A DNA stretch of 64,000 bases from NCBI GenBank assembly GCA_046351595.1, contig JAXLYE010000001.1:124001-188000 (forward strand), in the 5' to 3' direction. The position numbers and the translations under genes are program-made. Below, one piece after another: positions 8,601 to 17,400 of the stretch; within the stretch, counting starts at the first letter, position 1; every line of letters begins with the position of its first letter. Source of the stretch: JAXLYE01 sp046351595 (lineage in GTDB: Bacteria > Myxococcota_A > Polyangia > Palsa-1104 > JAEUJZ01). The notes beneath the pieces were generated by a model. That model was not told the origin of the DNA. It saw only the letters and a list, made by a program, of their open reading frames with translations, and ran no database searches.

Positions 8601-9569
8601 GTAGCCGACCCCGTAGTCCGTGGTCTTGCTCGACTCGTCGTCGCCGTGCTTGCGCGACGAGGTCGCGTGCCCCTTGACCTCGGCGCCGTCGCGCCCGACC
8701 TGGAGGCTCTTGGACTTGGCCTCCGCGACCTTGGCGCCCTCGTCGTCGATGATGCGAGAGTCCTTGCTGTGCTCGAACGTCGCGTGGCCGCCCTTGTAGC
8801 TGGCGCGCGTCGCGCTGCCCATCTGCTGGTCGTCATCGATCTTGGTGTGCCGCGACGAGCCGGCGGTGATCGCGAGGCCGTCCTTGCCGTAGCTCGCGCT
8901 GGCGTCCTGCTTGTGCTTCGTCGTGCCGTCGTGCGTCTCGACGCTGTGGCCGACGCCGCCGCTCGGTCCGCCCTTGCCGTAGCCGACCGAGATGTCATTG
9001 GTCTTATTCGTCTCGTCGTCGCCGTGCTTGCGCGACGAGGTCGAGTGCCGCGCCGCCTCGGCGCCGTCCCGCCCGGCCTTGACGCTGGTCTTGCGCGAGT
9101 CCGCGACCTTGGCGCCCTCGCCATCGATCATCTTGCCGCCGGTGCTGCGCTCGGCGGTGACGTGGCCGTCGGCGTAGCCCATGCGCACCGCCATCTCGAT
9201 GGCGTGGTCCTTGTCCCCCTCGATCTTGCGCGACGAGCCGACCGACACCGTGGGCCCGCCCTTCCAGCCCACCGAGCCGTCGCGCTCCTGCGTCGTCACG
9301 CCGTCGCTGCGCTTCATCGAGCCCTGCGCCAGCAGGCCCGAGGCCAGGTCCAGCCCCGAGCCGAGGAACGACCCCGAGAACAGCCAGCGCAGCATCGGGT
9401 TGTCGACCTCGGCGCCAGGGGCCTGACCAGGGTCCTGGCCAGGCGCCTGCCCGGGTCCCTGCCCAGGTACGTGATCACCCGGCTGGCAGATCGCCTGATC
9501 GGCCGCCTGCGGGTCGTGGTGGGGAGCAAAAAGAGACAGGAGATCCGGGAGCTTGTCTTGTGCGGGCAC
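5685..9569 (-). CDS. Giant repeat protein: beta-rich repeats followed by an alpha-helical C-terminus
   Basis: A 1294-residue protein of unknown function. Start GTG at 9569, with only a weak AAGG upstream. N-terminus: a Pro/Gly/Gln-rich linker of GQxPGQAP-like repeats (residues about 35-52), then one hydrophobic segment near residues 60-85. Residues about 100-640 are built from imperfect repeats of roughly 30 residues with turns such as GYGKDG or GYKDG followed by HSxxxxDG. Two units of 126 residues (positions 8461-9216) are close to identical. Composition there is rich in Ser, Lys, Asp, Gly and His with no Cys, which suggests an extended beta structure. From about residue 930 onwards the protein is strongly helical and coiled-coil-like. 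It has no recognisable signal peptide. Size and layout recall cargo or structural proteins of secretion systems, but no domain was identified. It is divergent from the gene at 9884. Confidence 0.65.
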   Translation of the reverse strand: MPAQDKLPDLLSLFAPHHDPQAADQAICQPGDHVPGQGPGQAPGQDPGQAPGAEVDNPMLRWLFSGSFLGSGLDLASGLLAQGSMKRSDGVTTQERDGSVGWKGGPTVSVGSSRKIEGDKDHAIEMAVRMGYADGHVTAERSTGGKMIDGEGAKVADSRKTSVKAGRDGAEAARHSTSSRKHGDDETNKTNDISVGYGKGGPSGGVGHSVETHDGTTKHKQDASASYGKDGLAITAGSSRHTKIDDDQQMGSATRASYKGGHATFEHSKDSRIIDDEGAKVAEAKSKSLQVGRDGAEVKGHATSSRKHGDDESSKTTDYGVGYGKDGPTGNVGHSVESSDGTTKHKQDAGARYGKDGLEISAGSSRHTKIDDDHQMGSSSRAGYKDGRASIEHSKESRIKDPDLTGVVDDEKTSTKVGFGKGGVEAERSHRKSTEVDGQTFTDESKTGYKDGKVSHGKSHSRTYKDDEGNEHTESKGHDVAVGKDGASVGTSREKSTKDGGSSATSGTASIDWEKGEATVGGSHKSTNKDGRSASASGSATVDANGNLTGADVNAGISDKKSGTSVSVNGKYSVEAGKPTQQGSAWVVEWTRTIGGGVSAGKKGGHGGVSVKGEASHKDYGTRVFHSKEEAEHFAKHAASLIPTDAPDPATAQGALAMEVGESRGHTDGVSGGIGINGQAGVATAGVSAEKGSHSGEMIERVSPNLFQVTVSSGGSQGLSGQVGVGGVGAGKYTQSSSSESVTVQFDLSTSEGRKSFEEYNRTHIVPPTGGRIVSRTEAEQRRHGTRLTFGAAGSATFDSSTWDSTTWDKSGKTDVHGGAFDQSIVSNIPFMKERDNMGISLAGVEKNDTDRSYVLQGRVDSMDGKDSRKHLAQITGMRYDSSDDAAQGGIKASGKWRVDINFTAEMADKFMDEVGDEKVRSVSIFESKTDHRNELRKELKAAKTSDDRMKAIARYVGEDGFEGKSLDVMRQVLFGQSHSGFDNHFLGNFDYDLKLEGDKNFRGVEGRLELEHKISGYQTLLSQGEASAATLTSPLSGEIEALRKQRAEISNPKKYTDLPEELRAQQVGKLDVYIETLVGMRRQAAMAATKVQTGKPASLEEGEQIDKEVSAAQHGKGDLKLAQLRKVRHQISASDAQIDVLQYYYQDVSQQVQQRLHQYGAMGRINQHKRQWDRINDAGTAANKVQALTAKQLRGADDLRAQFVQALNRPDEALALGGALLAQIKSVEAELEVATQSLQRQADFLGGDLELENEKPVVGTVVTDKGRIYFESQEEMSAYYRNQRAQQQQGAAH
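8461..9216 (-). repeat. Tandem 378-bp coding repeat (two units plus partial)
   Basis: The string ATCTTGGTGTGCCGCGACGA starts at 8461 and again at 8839, a period of 378 bp, equal to 126 codons. A partial third unit follows at about 9217. The units are highly similar at DNA level, including runs of tens of identical bases, so they arose by recent duplication and could recombine to change the protein length. Confidence 0.75.
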
Positions 9570-9883
9570 TGCTACTTCGCCTTGCTGCTGCTGCCTGCCG
9601 ACGACCAGCCCTCACCAGCGGGGCGGAGCGGGCAGGTGGAAAATGCCCTCTAGTGTACCCGCTGCAGCGACGGCCGCTCGCCCCGGTGCCGGCGATCTGC
9701 GCCACACGCCCGGCCCGCGGCGGCTTCGCAGCGAGAGGTCGGCGCGACCCGCCCCCGCGCCCGGCCGCCCGCCGCCCGAGGCAGACCGCGCGCGCCGCGG
9801 ACCGGACCGCGCGCCCTCGGCGTTCCAGCACCGTTCCAACGGGCGCCTCATCAGCACGTGCGCATTTGGGCTAAAGTGAGCGC
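9570..9883. other. Divergent intergenic region
   Basis: The 314 bp lie between the starts of the giant repeat protein (minus) and the gene at 9884 (plus), so they must hold at least two promoters. I see no convincing -10/-35 pair, no operator-like palindrome and no coding signal. Confidence 0.5.
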
Positions 9884-10411
9884 ATGAGCGAAGCCAAGTC
9901 CAAACTCCCTGCCTGCGGCATCTACCGCACGACCCGCGCCCTGGGCGAGATCCCTGCCGACCGCCTCGTCTACTTCCACAACCACGGCGAGCCCGGCCCC
10001 GGCATCTACCTGCCCGAGGGCTGGCAGGCCAACCGCGCGCAGTTCTCGCAGCGCGGCTTCACCCTGCCCCAGCCCTACGAGCAGAACGCCCGCACCCTGT
10101 CGCCGCTGCCCGCCGAGGGCTTCTACCGCGTGCGCGAGGCGTTCTACTGCTGCCCCAAGAAGTGCCGGCGCTTCGAGCCCGGGCTGCTCGTGCAGCTCGG
10201 CTACAACGGCGCCGCCGAGCCGATCCTGTTCACCCCCGAGCTGCAGCCGCACGGGCTCGACCTGCCGCAGTCCGGCTCCTCGGTCACCCCCTCGGAGCTC
10301 AACAAGCTCGAGCGCCTTTTGGTCACCGAGCCCGCGCCCCGCGACGACAGCCCGACCTTCACGCAGACCAACACCAAGGCCAGCAGCAGCAACTACAAGC
10401 TGAAGGTCTGA
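9884..10411 (+). CDS. Conserved hypothetical protein (175 aa)
   Basis: A soluble protein without signal peptide or membrane helix. It begins with ATG at 9884, about 5 nt after an AGTGAG ribosome-binding-like sequence. Notable features are the FYCCPKKCRRFEPG segment with three clustered Cys (around residues 88-93), which could bind a metal, and a Ser/Thr-rich C-terminal tail of about 30 residues ending in NYKLKV. Codon use (G or C at nearly all third positions) is like the neighbours, supporting a real gene. I do not recognise the family. It is transcribed towards the repeat-rich region at 10.4-10.7 kb. Confidence 0.6.
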   Translation: MSEAKSKLPACGIYRTTRALGEIPADRLVYFHNHGEPGPGIYLPEGWQANRAQFSQRGFTLPQPYEQNARTLSPLPAEGFYRVREAFYCCPKKCRRFEPGLLVQLGYNGAAEPILFTPELQPHGLDLPQSGSSVTPSELNKLERLLVTEPAPRDDSPTFTQTNTKASSSNYKLKV

Positions 10412-10427
10412 TCCGCGGCCCGGGAGG

Positions 10428-10492
10428 CTATTTACAGATCCGTCAATAGCCGCCGCAGACCGCGCACGACTATTTACAGATCCGTCAATAGC
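10428..10492. repeat. Two identical 23-bp direct repeats
   Basis: A 23-bp sequence starting CTATTTACAGATCCG and ending TCAATAGC occurs at 10428-10450 and, without a mismatch, at 10470-10492; the start-to-start distance is 42 bp. Each copy has short inverted ends, CTATT and AATAG. They lie just after the stop of the gene at 9884-10411. They could be protein-binding sites or recombination remnants. Confidence 0.7.
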
Positions 10493-10608
10493 GGCGGGGA
10501 GCCCGCGCCCTCCGCGCGCAGCTCCGCAGCCGCCGCCCAAAAGCGGATCCAGCAAGGCGCCGCTCGGCGAGGACTGTCCGAGCACGGAGGGCGCGGGCTC
10601 CCCGCCGC
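10491..10608. repeat. 24-bp perfect inverted repeat with 70-bp spacer
   Basis: Arms at 10491-10514 (starts GCGGCGGGGAGCCCG) and 10585-10608 are exact reverse complements over 24 bp, separated by 70 bp. The left arm overlaps the last two bases of the second 23-bp direct repeat. A transcript would fold into a long GC-rich stem. No coding signal is seen inside the loop. Confidence 0.7.
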
Positions 10609-10624
10609 GCTCCGTGCTTATACA

Positions 10625-10697
10625 GGGGCACTTTCCCGTGCCCCCTCGTCGAGACAAGCTCGACGAACCTCCCCCCCGCCGCGCGCTCCCCGCGCGG
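10625..10697 (+). repeat. Three-hairpin structured element, copy A
   Basis: Three consecutive stems: GGGGCAC/GTGCCCC around a TTTCCC loop (10625-10644), TCGTCGAG/CTCGACGA around a 5-nt loop (10646-10666), and CCGCGCG/CGCGCGG around CTCCC (10679-10697). A TTTT run follows hairpin 3, so the end can act as an intrinsic terminator for the plus strand. A homologous copy with changed but still paired stems is at 11850-11921 on the minus strand. The element is in sense orientation downstream of the 9884-10411 gene. Confidence 0.7.
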
Positions 10698-10704
10698 GTT
10701 TTGT

Positions 10705-10723
10705 CACCGGACAAAGTCCGGTG
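10705..10723. terminator. Hairpin downstream of the SDR gene
   Basis: CACCGGAC/GTCCGGTG forms a perfect 8-bp stem with an AAA loop, 23 bp beyond the stop of the minus-strand SDR gene. There is no T-run on the minus side, so termination there would be weak or protein-assisted. On the plus strand it directly follows copy A of the three-hairpin element. Confidence 0.45.
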
Positions 10724-10745
10724 CTCTGTGTATCAGACAGCAGGG

Positions 10746-11618
10746 CTACGTCGCCTGGAACTGGTCGGCGTGGTCGCGGGCGAAGTCGTCGAAGGTGCGG
10801 GGCGCGCGGCCGAGCAGCTCGGCGGTGACGGTGGTGACGACCGCGCCGCCGCCCTCGCGGAAGAAGCCGCGCCCGTAGATGTTGACCACCTCGGCCGCGG
10901 CCCAGTCCGGGAGGCCGGCGCTCACCATGCCCTGCTGGAACACCTCGGGCGGCAGATCCTGGTGGCGGATGTCGCGGCCCGTGGCGGCGCTGAGCTTCTG
11001 CGCGGCCTGGGTGTAGTTTATGGCCTCGGGGCCGGACAGCTCGTAGGTCTTGCCGGCGTGGCCCTCCTCGGTCAGCAGGCGCACCACGATCGCGGCGATG
11101 TCGCGCGTGTCGATCATCGCGGTCGGCACGTCGCCCGTGCACTGGTACAGCACGCCGGTGGCGCGGATGCCCGCCGCGTAGAACACGAGGAAGTTCTGCA
11201 TGAAGGAGTTGGGCCGCAGGATCGTGTGCGGGATGCCCGATCGGGCCACAAGCTCCTCGCCCTGCGCGTGGAACGACTGCGACATCGACGGCGCCGCCGG
11301 GTCGACGCCCACCGTCGAGATCTTGACGATGTACTTGACCCCGGCGTGCTGCGCCGCGGCGATGAGGTTCTTCTCGCCGACGTTCCACGCCGGCCCGCTC
11401 GGCGGGATCAGGACGACCTTGTCGACGCCCTGAAACGCGGCGGTCAGGCTCTCGGGCTGCGCCGGATCGCCGGCGGCCACGTCGACGCCCTGCCAGCCCG
11501 GCAGGCTGCGCGCGCGCTCGACATCGCGCGACAGCGCCCGCACGGGGAGGCCGCGCTCGACGAGCAGCCTGACGACCTCGCGGCCGATGCTTCCGGTAGC
11601 TCCAACAACCAGGATCAT
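10746..11618 (-). CDS. NmrA-type NAD(P)H-binding SDR oxidoreductase
   Basis: A 290-residue atypical short-chain dehydrogenase. The ATG at 11618 is chosen because GAGGAGG lies 7 nt upstream and the product then starts directly with the cofactor motif MILVVGATGSIGREVVRLL. Other family marks are VRALSRDVERARSL, KYIVKISTVGVD, the central HTILRPNSFMQNF and the C-terminal TFDDFARDH. Such proteins bind NAD(P)H and act as quinone reductases or redox sensors; the substrate here is unknown. The active-site Tyr of classical SDRs is not evident. The gene stands alone between two homologous three-hairpin elements in opposite orientation. Promoter signals are not clear, but the upstream 359 bp contain short direct repeats of CGATCGG and GCGAACGG. 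Confidence 0.8.
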   Translation of the reverse strand: MILVVGATGSIGREVVRLLVERGLPVRALSRDVERARSLPGWQGVDVAAGDPAQPESLTAAFQGVDKVVLIPPSGPAWNVGEKNLIAAAQHAGVKYIVKISTVGVDPAAPSMSQSFHAQGEELVARSGIPHTILRPNSFMQNFLVFYAAGIRATGVLYQCTGDVPTAMIDTRDIAAIVVRLLTEEGHAGKTYELSGPEAINYTQAAQKLSAATGRDIRHQDLPPEVFQQGMVSAGLPDWAAAEVVNIYGRGFFREGGGAVVTTVTAELLGRAPRTFDDFARDHADQFQAT

Positions 11619-11849
11619 GGGGGACCTCCTCGATCGGACGGGCGAACGGCGATCGGGCGAACGGCGAACCGACGAATGGGCAGCGCCCGACCTGCTTGCG
11701 CCCATGATATCGCGAAGGCGCGGCGCCAAGATGCGCGCCGTTCCCCCGCTGCGCTCGGCCGTGCTGGGGCGCACAGCGCGGAGCGCCGCGGACCCCGAGG
11801 CGCGGTGCGTGTACGGACTAGTACCTGCCCCAGAAATTTTGATGGATTG

Positions 11850-11921
11850 CGCGCGAGAGACGCGCGGCAGGGGGAGGCTCGCTGAGCTCTGCTCAGCGAG
11901 GGGGACCGGGAAAGGTCCCCC
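11850..11921 (-). repeat. Three-hairpin structured element, copy B
   Basis: Read on the minus strand: GGGGGACC/GGTCCCCC around TTTCCC (11900-11921), CTCGCTGAGC/GCTCAGCGAG around 3 nt (11878-11900), and CGCGCG/CGCGCG around 5 nt (11850-11866). It starts 56 bp after the stop of the ER-ACP-TE gene, in sense orientation, and so probably forms the 3' end of the NRPS-PKS transcript. Stems differ from copy A by paired changes on both arms. The rest of the 359-bp gap (11619-11977) holds the SDR promoter region and no gene. Confidence 0.7.
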
Positions 11922-11977
11922 CTCCAACGAGGCTAGTCCCTCGAATCCCGATCAATCCAGGCTCCTGGGTCGAGGAA

Positions 11978-14413
11978 CTAGCGCGACCGGCTGCCGGCAG
12001 CGCTGCGCGGCGCGAGCTCGGCGAGCAGCTGGCTGAGCTTGTCGCCGAGCGCCTGCACGTGCGGCATGAAGTTCATGGTGATGTGGTTGCCGGGCACCCG
12101 CTCGACCCGGCTGCCGTGAAGCGCCAGCTGCGGCCAGCGCGTATTGAGCGTGCCCGGTGAGCCCTCGGTCTGCGACTGCTCGCTGGCCTGGAAGAACAGC
12201 AGCTGCCCCGGGAAGGGGCGCGGCCGGTACGCGGCCATCGCGCGCAGGTTGATGCGCGACTGCTGCATGATCTGCTGCGCGTCCGCGAACGAGATCGCCG
12301 GGAACATCTTGTTGGCCTTCTTCGCGCGCTCCAGGAAGTAGCGCACCTGCTCCTCGGGCAGGAGCTGCTTCAGGTCGTCCAGCGAGTCGGTGATGTTCAC
12401 CGCCAGCCGCAACAGGTACGACAGCACCTCGGCGTCCTGCAGATCGCCGGTCGTAAGGTCCTGCGGATCCGCGGTGTCGATCAGCACCACCACCGGCACC
12501 TGCTGCTTGGCCTGCACCAGCTGGCACGCCATCTCGTAGGCCAGCGCGCCGCCGAACGAGGCGCCGCCGATCAGGTACGGGCCCTGCGGCTGGAAGCGGC
12601 GCAGCTCGCGCGTGTAGTGCGCGGCCATCTCCTCGATGGTCGACATCGGCCGGCCCTGGCTGTCGGTGGGCTCGGCCTGCACGCCGTAGATCGTGTGCTC
12701 GGCGGTCATCGCGTGCGCCAGCGCCAGGTAGTTGTAGACGTGCCCGCCCGCCGGGTGCACAAGGTAGAACGCCTGCGCCGGATCGCCGTCCTTGATCTGG
12801 ACCAGGCAGCGCGGCAGCTCGCGCGCGGCCTCCTTGGACTTGACCTCGGGCGCGGTCGCCTTGGCGCGCGCCAGCGACTCGGCCAGGCCCGCGATCGTCG
12901 GCGTGTCGAGCAGGCTGTGCGGCGACAGCTCGACCCCCAGCGTCGCGCGCAGCTTGGCGATGAGCTGCACCGCCAGCAGCGAGTCGCCGCCGAGGTCGAA
13001 GAAGTTGTCGTGGATGCCGATCAGCTTGATGCGCAGGAACTTCTCCCACACGCCGCAGATCGCGCCCTCCAGATCGTTGCGCGGCGGCACATACGCGCTG
13101 GCCAGCGCCGGTCGCGTCGCGGCCCCGCGCTCGGCGGCGTGCGGATCGTCCTCGACCGGCGGCTGCGCCTCTTCATCGCTGCGCGCCGCGTAGCTGGCCA
13201 GGCCGCGGGTCGACACCACGACCTGCGTCAGGCTGCCGGTGAGCACGCGGCGGAACACGTCCACGCCCTCGGAGTTTAGCAGGCCCTCGGCCAGCACCGG
13301 CCGCCGCAGCCCCTCGGCCAGATCGGCGGAGCCGGTGCCCAGGCCGGTCAGCGACAGCACCGGGATGTTGTCGCCGGAGATGGCGGCGCCGCGCTCGGGG
13401 ATGTTGATGACGACCTTGCCGATCGGCTGCGCGCGCGCCATGCGATCGAAGGCCTCGTCCAGGCGACGCAGCGAGTAGAACTGCACCGGCAGCGGCCGGA
13501 ACGTGCCCTCCTCGACGAGCGTCAGGACCTCGTTGAGCATCTGCTGGAAGCCCGGCGTGCCCGGCGACAGGTTGACGACGAAGAAGCCGGCGCCGTTCTG
13601 CAGCAGCTTGAGCGGCAGCGGCATGTTGGCGAGCACGTCGCGGCGCCCGATCTCGAGGAAGCGACCGAACGGCGCCAGCGTCGACAGGCTCTTGGTGATG
13701 AACTCGCCGGCGAGCGAGTTGAGAATCACGCTTACGCCCTGCTGGCCGGTGCGCTCCATGATCTCGTCCGCGAACGCCAGCGTGCGCGAGTCGAAGACGT
13801 GCTGGATCCCGAGCTCGCGCAGGAACTCGCGGCGGCGCGGGCTGCCGGCGCTGGCGTAGATCTCGGCGCCGAGCCACTGCGCGACGTGCACCGCCGCGAG
13901 GCCGACGCCGCCGGCCGCCGCGTGGATCAGCACCGACTCGCCGCGCTGCAGCCGGCCCAGGCGGTGCAGCGCGTAGTACGCGGTCATGTACGAGATGCCC
14001 AGGCCCGCGGCCTGCTCCCACGACAGGTGCGCGGGCTTGGGCGCGACCACCGAGGCGTGCAGCGTCACGCGCGAGGCCAGGCTCGGCCCGCCGAGCGCGA
14101 TGACGTCCATGCCCGGCGACAGCCCGACCACGTCGGGGCCGACCTCGGTGATGATGCCGGCGCACTCCAGGCCGAAGGTCAGGCTGCTGCCGCCGACCGC
14201 CTCCTGCATCGGCAGCATGCCGAGCGCCAGCAGCACCTCCTTGAAGTTCAGCGCGACCGACTTGACCGCGATCTCGACCTCGCCGTGACCCGGTGCGCGC
14301 CGCGGCGCCGGCTGCAGCCGCAGCGTGTCGAGCAGGCCGACCTTGTCGATCGTGACCGAGAAGTTCGGCCAGGCCGCGAACGGCCCGTACCTCTCATCGT
14401 TCGGGATGTTCAT
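11978..14413 (-). CDS. PKS module part: enoyl reductase - ACP - thioesterase
   Basis: An 811-residue assembly-line enzyme. Residues about 15-340 are an MDR-type enoyl reductase (SVALNFKEVLLALG, NADPH motif HAAAGGVGLAAVHVAQ near 166) that reduces the alpha,beta double bond made by the DH of the partner protein. Residues about 445-515 are a carrier domain with the phosphopantetheine site LGGDSLLAV (Ser near 476). Residues about 555-800 are a type I thioesterase with nucleophile GASFGG (Ser near 618) and a C-terminal GNHITMN His motif, releasing the product by hydrolysis or cyclisation. Its start codon overlaps the stop of the upstream PKS gene (ATGA, 14410-14413), so translation is coupled. The carrier domain that the upstream KS-AT needs lies here, so the two proteins form one split module. 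Confidence 0.9.
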   Translation of the reverse strand: MNIPNDERYGPFAAWPNFSVTIDKVGLLDTLRLQPAPRRAPGHGEVEIAVKSVALNFKEVLLALGMLPMQEAVGGSSLTFGLECAGIITEVGPDVVGLSPGMDVIALGGPSLASRVTLHASVVAPKPAHLSWEQAAGLGISYMTAYYALHRLGRLQRGESVLIHAAAGGVGLAAVHVAQWLGAEIYASAGSPRRREFLRELGIQHVFDSRTLAFADEIMERTGQQGVSVILNSLAGEFITKSLSTLAPFGRFLEIGRRDVLANMPLPLKLLQNGAGFFVVNLSPGTPGFQQMLNEVLTLVEEGTFRPLPVQFYSLRRLDEAFDRMARAQPIGKVVINIPERGAAISGDNIPVLSLTGLGTGSADLAEGLRRPVLAEGLLNSEGVDVFRRVLTGSLTQVVVSTRGLASYAARSDEEAQPPVEDDPHAAERGAATRPALASAYVPPRNDLEGAICGVWEKFLRIKLIGIHDNFFDLGGDSLLAVQLIAKLRATLGVELSPHSLLDTPTIAGLAESLARAKATAPEVKSKEAARELPRCLVQIKDGDPAQAFYLVHPAGGHVYNYLALAHAMTAEHTIYGVQAEPTDSQGRPMSTIEEMAAHYTRELRRFQPQGPYLIGGASFGGALAYEMACQLVQAKQQVPVVVLIDTADPQDLTTGDLQDAEVLSYLLRLAVNITDSLDDLKQLLPEEQVRYFLERAKKANKMFPAISFADAQQIMQQSRINLRAMAAYRPRPFPGQLLFFQASEQSQTEGSPGTLNTRWPQLALHGSRVERVPGNHITMNFMPHVQALGDKLSQLLAELAPRSAAGSRSR

Positions 14414-17400
14414 GTCGTCACCTTGACCAGCACGTAGTCCTCCATCTCAAGGACCACGACGCCGCTGGTGTCCATGACCGTGAGGTTCAGGTGCAGGCGC
14501 TGACGCCCGCCGACCAGCACCTGCTCGAAGGCGGCGTAGCTATACAGGCTGCGCGGCAGCGGCCGCAGGATGCGCACGCGCCGGTACGCGAACGGCAGGT
14601 AGTGCCCGGGGTTCTGCACCGCGACGAAGCCGCTGGCGCTGTCGAGCAGCGCCGGGTGCAGCATGAACGTGTCGAGGTCGCCCTCGAACGCGTCCGGCAG
14701 GCGGATGAGCGCCAGGCCCTGGTTGCGCCCGAAGCGCACCTGCCCCAGGTTCTGCCAGCGCGGCCCGAACTCGATCGGGCGCGGCCGGTTCGCGATCTGG
14801 TGCTCGTTGAACACCAGCGGCGTATCACTCAGGAAGCGCTCGATGTCGTGGCGCGCCGGCGGCGTCGTCGGCAGCGGCGACAGGCGGCCGCGCGCGTGCT
14901 CCTGCCAGTAGTCACGCGCCGGGTCCGGGCGCGACACGATCGTGAACTCGCACTCCTCGCCCTGGCCGGTGCGGCGCAGCACGGTGCGCACCTCGCGCTC
15001 GTGCCCGTCCTCGACGGCGAGCGGCGACAGGAACGCGACGTCGCGCAGCTCCATTGGCCGCACGTCGGCGAGGTGCATCTCGTACGCGGCGCGCGCCAGC
15101 TCCAGGTACGCGGTGCCGGGCAGCGTCGGGCGGCCGTTGACGCGGTGCTCGTTGAGGACCCAGCTGCGCGGCACGCCGAAGCGCGTGACGTAGATGTCCG
15201 ACTCGTGCGCGTCGCGCATGAAGCGCTCGAACAGCGGGTGCGCGATCTCGCGGTACTGCGACGCGGTCACCGCCTGCGGGGCGGCCGCCGACGGCTCGAC
15301 CGCGCCGCGCTGGCGGGCGGCGTCGACGGCCATGCCGACCTCGCGCCAGGCGTCCCAGTTCACGGCCACGGTCAGGCCGCGGCTGTGGTGCGAGCGGTAG
15401 CTGGCGTAGGCGTCCTGGAACGCGTTGGCCGCCGCGTAGTCCGCCTGTCCGAAGCCGCCGAGTACCGAGTTCAGCGACGAGCAGAGCAGGAAGAAGTCGA
15501 GGTCGCGCTGCTGGAACAGCGCGTCGAGCACCAGCGTGCCCCGGACCTTGGGCGCGAGCACGGACTCGGACGCCTCGCGCGAGCGGCGCTGGATCACGCC
15601 GCCGCCCGGCACGCCGGCCGCGTGGATGATGCCGCGGATCGGGCCGAAGCGCGCCACCGCGGCCTCGACCGCGGCCTTCACCGCCGCATAGTCCGAGACG
15701 TCGGCGCGCACCACCATGACCTGCGAGCCGAGCCGCTCCAGCGCCTCGACCTTCTGGATGCGGCGGCCGAGCTGCACCGCGCGCTCGTCCTTGGCCAGCA
15801 CCGCGGCACGCACCTCCTGCGGATCCGGGAGGCCCTCGCGACTGAGCAGGATCAGCTTGGCGTTGTAGCTGCGCGCCAGGTACTCGGCCAGCACCATGCC
15901 GATGCCACCGAGCCCACCCGTGATCAGGTAGGCGCCGCCGTGCCGCAGCCGCGGGATCTCGCCCTCGGGCCGCGGCAGCTGCGCCGGCCGGTACGCCAGC
16001 GCGAAGCGCTGCAGATCGCGGTACGCAACGATCAGCTCCGGGCTCTCGCCGAAGGCCTCGCCGAGCAGCCGGTCGGTCAGCACCTCCTCGTCGGCGCCGC
16101 CCGGCACCGGCGGCTGCACGTCGGCGTGCACGCAGGTCACGTTGCGGTACTCGGACGGGATGACGCGGCACGGGCCGGTGACCAGCGCGCGCTCGGGCCG
16201 CAGCAGCGCCTCCTCGGGCTGCACGCGCACCGCGCTGCTGGTGACGACCACGAGCCGCACCGCCTCGCTCTGCACGTGCCGGCCGAGCGCGCGTGCCAGG
16301 TGCACGAGGCTGAAGTAGGCCAGGTCCTGCGCCTCCTGCAGCCCGTCGAGCCGCATCGCGCCGTCGCCGCTCTCGCGCTCGGAGCGCTCGCCGACGTTCC
16401 AGAGGTGGAGGATGACGCTCGGGCTGCGGCCGCGCTGGAGCAGCTCACGCAGCAGCAGATCGTAGTCATCGAGCGAGCCGGCTCCGACCGTGTACTCGTC
16501 GAGCAGCTCGTGCCCGAAGCCGGTGCCGGCGCGCACCGTGGTCACGGCGTGGCCCTGCTGGCGCAGCCGCCGCGCGATGCGCGCGCACAGCGGGTGCTCG
16601 TTGACGAACAGCAGGCAGATCTGCTGGCCGCGCGGCTGCACCGCCACCGGCGCCGGCAGCGCGCGCCAGCTCGGCCGATAGAAGTAGCCCTCGACGTCCG
16701 AGGTCTTGGGCCGCTTGGCCGGGGCCGGCGTCGGCCGCACCTCGGCCCCCTGCGCCACCGGCTCGATCCAGAAGCGCTCGCGCTCGAACGGGTACGTCGG
16801 CAGCGGCACGCGGCGGCGGCGCTCGTGCGAGTAGAGGCCGTCGAAGCGCACCGGGCAGCCGGACAGCCACAGCCGCCCCAGCGCCGACAGGAACGTCTGC
16901 AGCTCCTGGGTCGCGCCGTCGACGCCGCGCAGCGACGAGACGATGACGCGGCGGGCGATCGGATCCGGGTGCTGGCGCGCCAGGATGCTGAGCGCCGCGC
17001 CCGGCCCGATCTCGAGCAGCACGCGATCCGGCTCGCTGAGGATCAGCTCCAGGCCCGGCGAGAAGCGCACGGTGCCGCGGATCTGGCGCGCGTAGTACGA
17101 CGGGTCCGTCGCCTCCTGCGGCGCGATCCAGCGGCCGCTGACGTTCGAGATGTAGCGGATCTTGGGAGGGCTGAGCTGCACGCGGCGCACGCGCTCGGTG
17201 AACGCCTGCAGCATCGGCTCCATCATCGCCGAGTGGAAGGCGTGCGAGGTGTGCAGCCGCCGGCCGCGCAGCCCTTGGGCCGCGAGCCGCTGGTCCAGCG
17301 CCTCGATGCTCGGGATCGGCCCCGCGACCACGCAGTGCGACGGGCCGTTGATGGCGGCCAGCGACAGGTCCGCGGACAACAGCGGCCGCACCTGCTCCTC

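Noticed and set aside
8461..9216. A CRISPR-like array
   Set aside because: The period is 378 bp and coding; there are no short repeats with unique spacers. No CRISPR or cas gene is seen anywhere.
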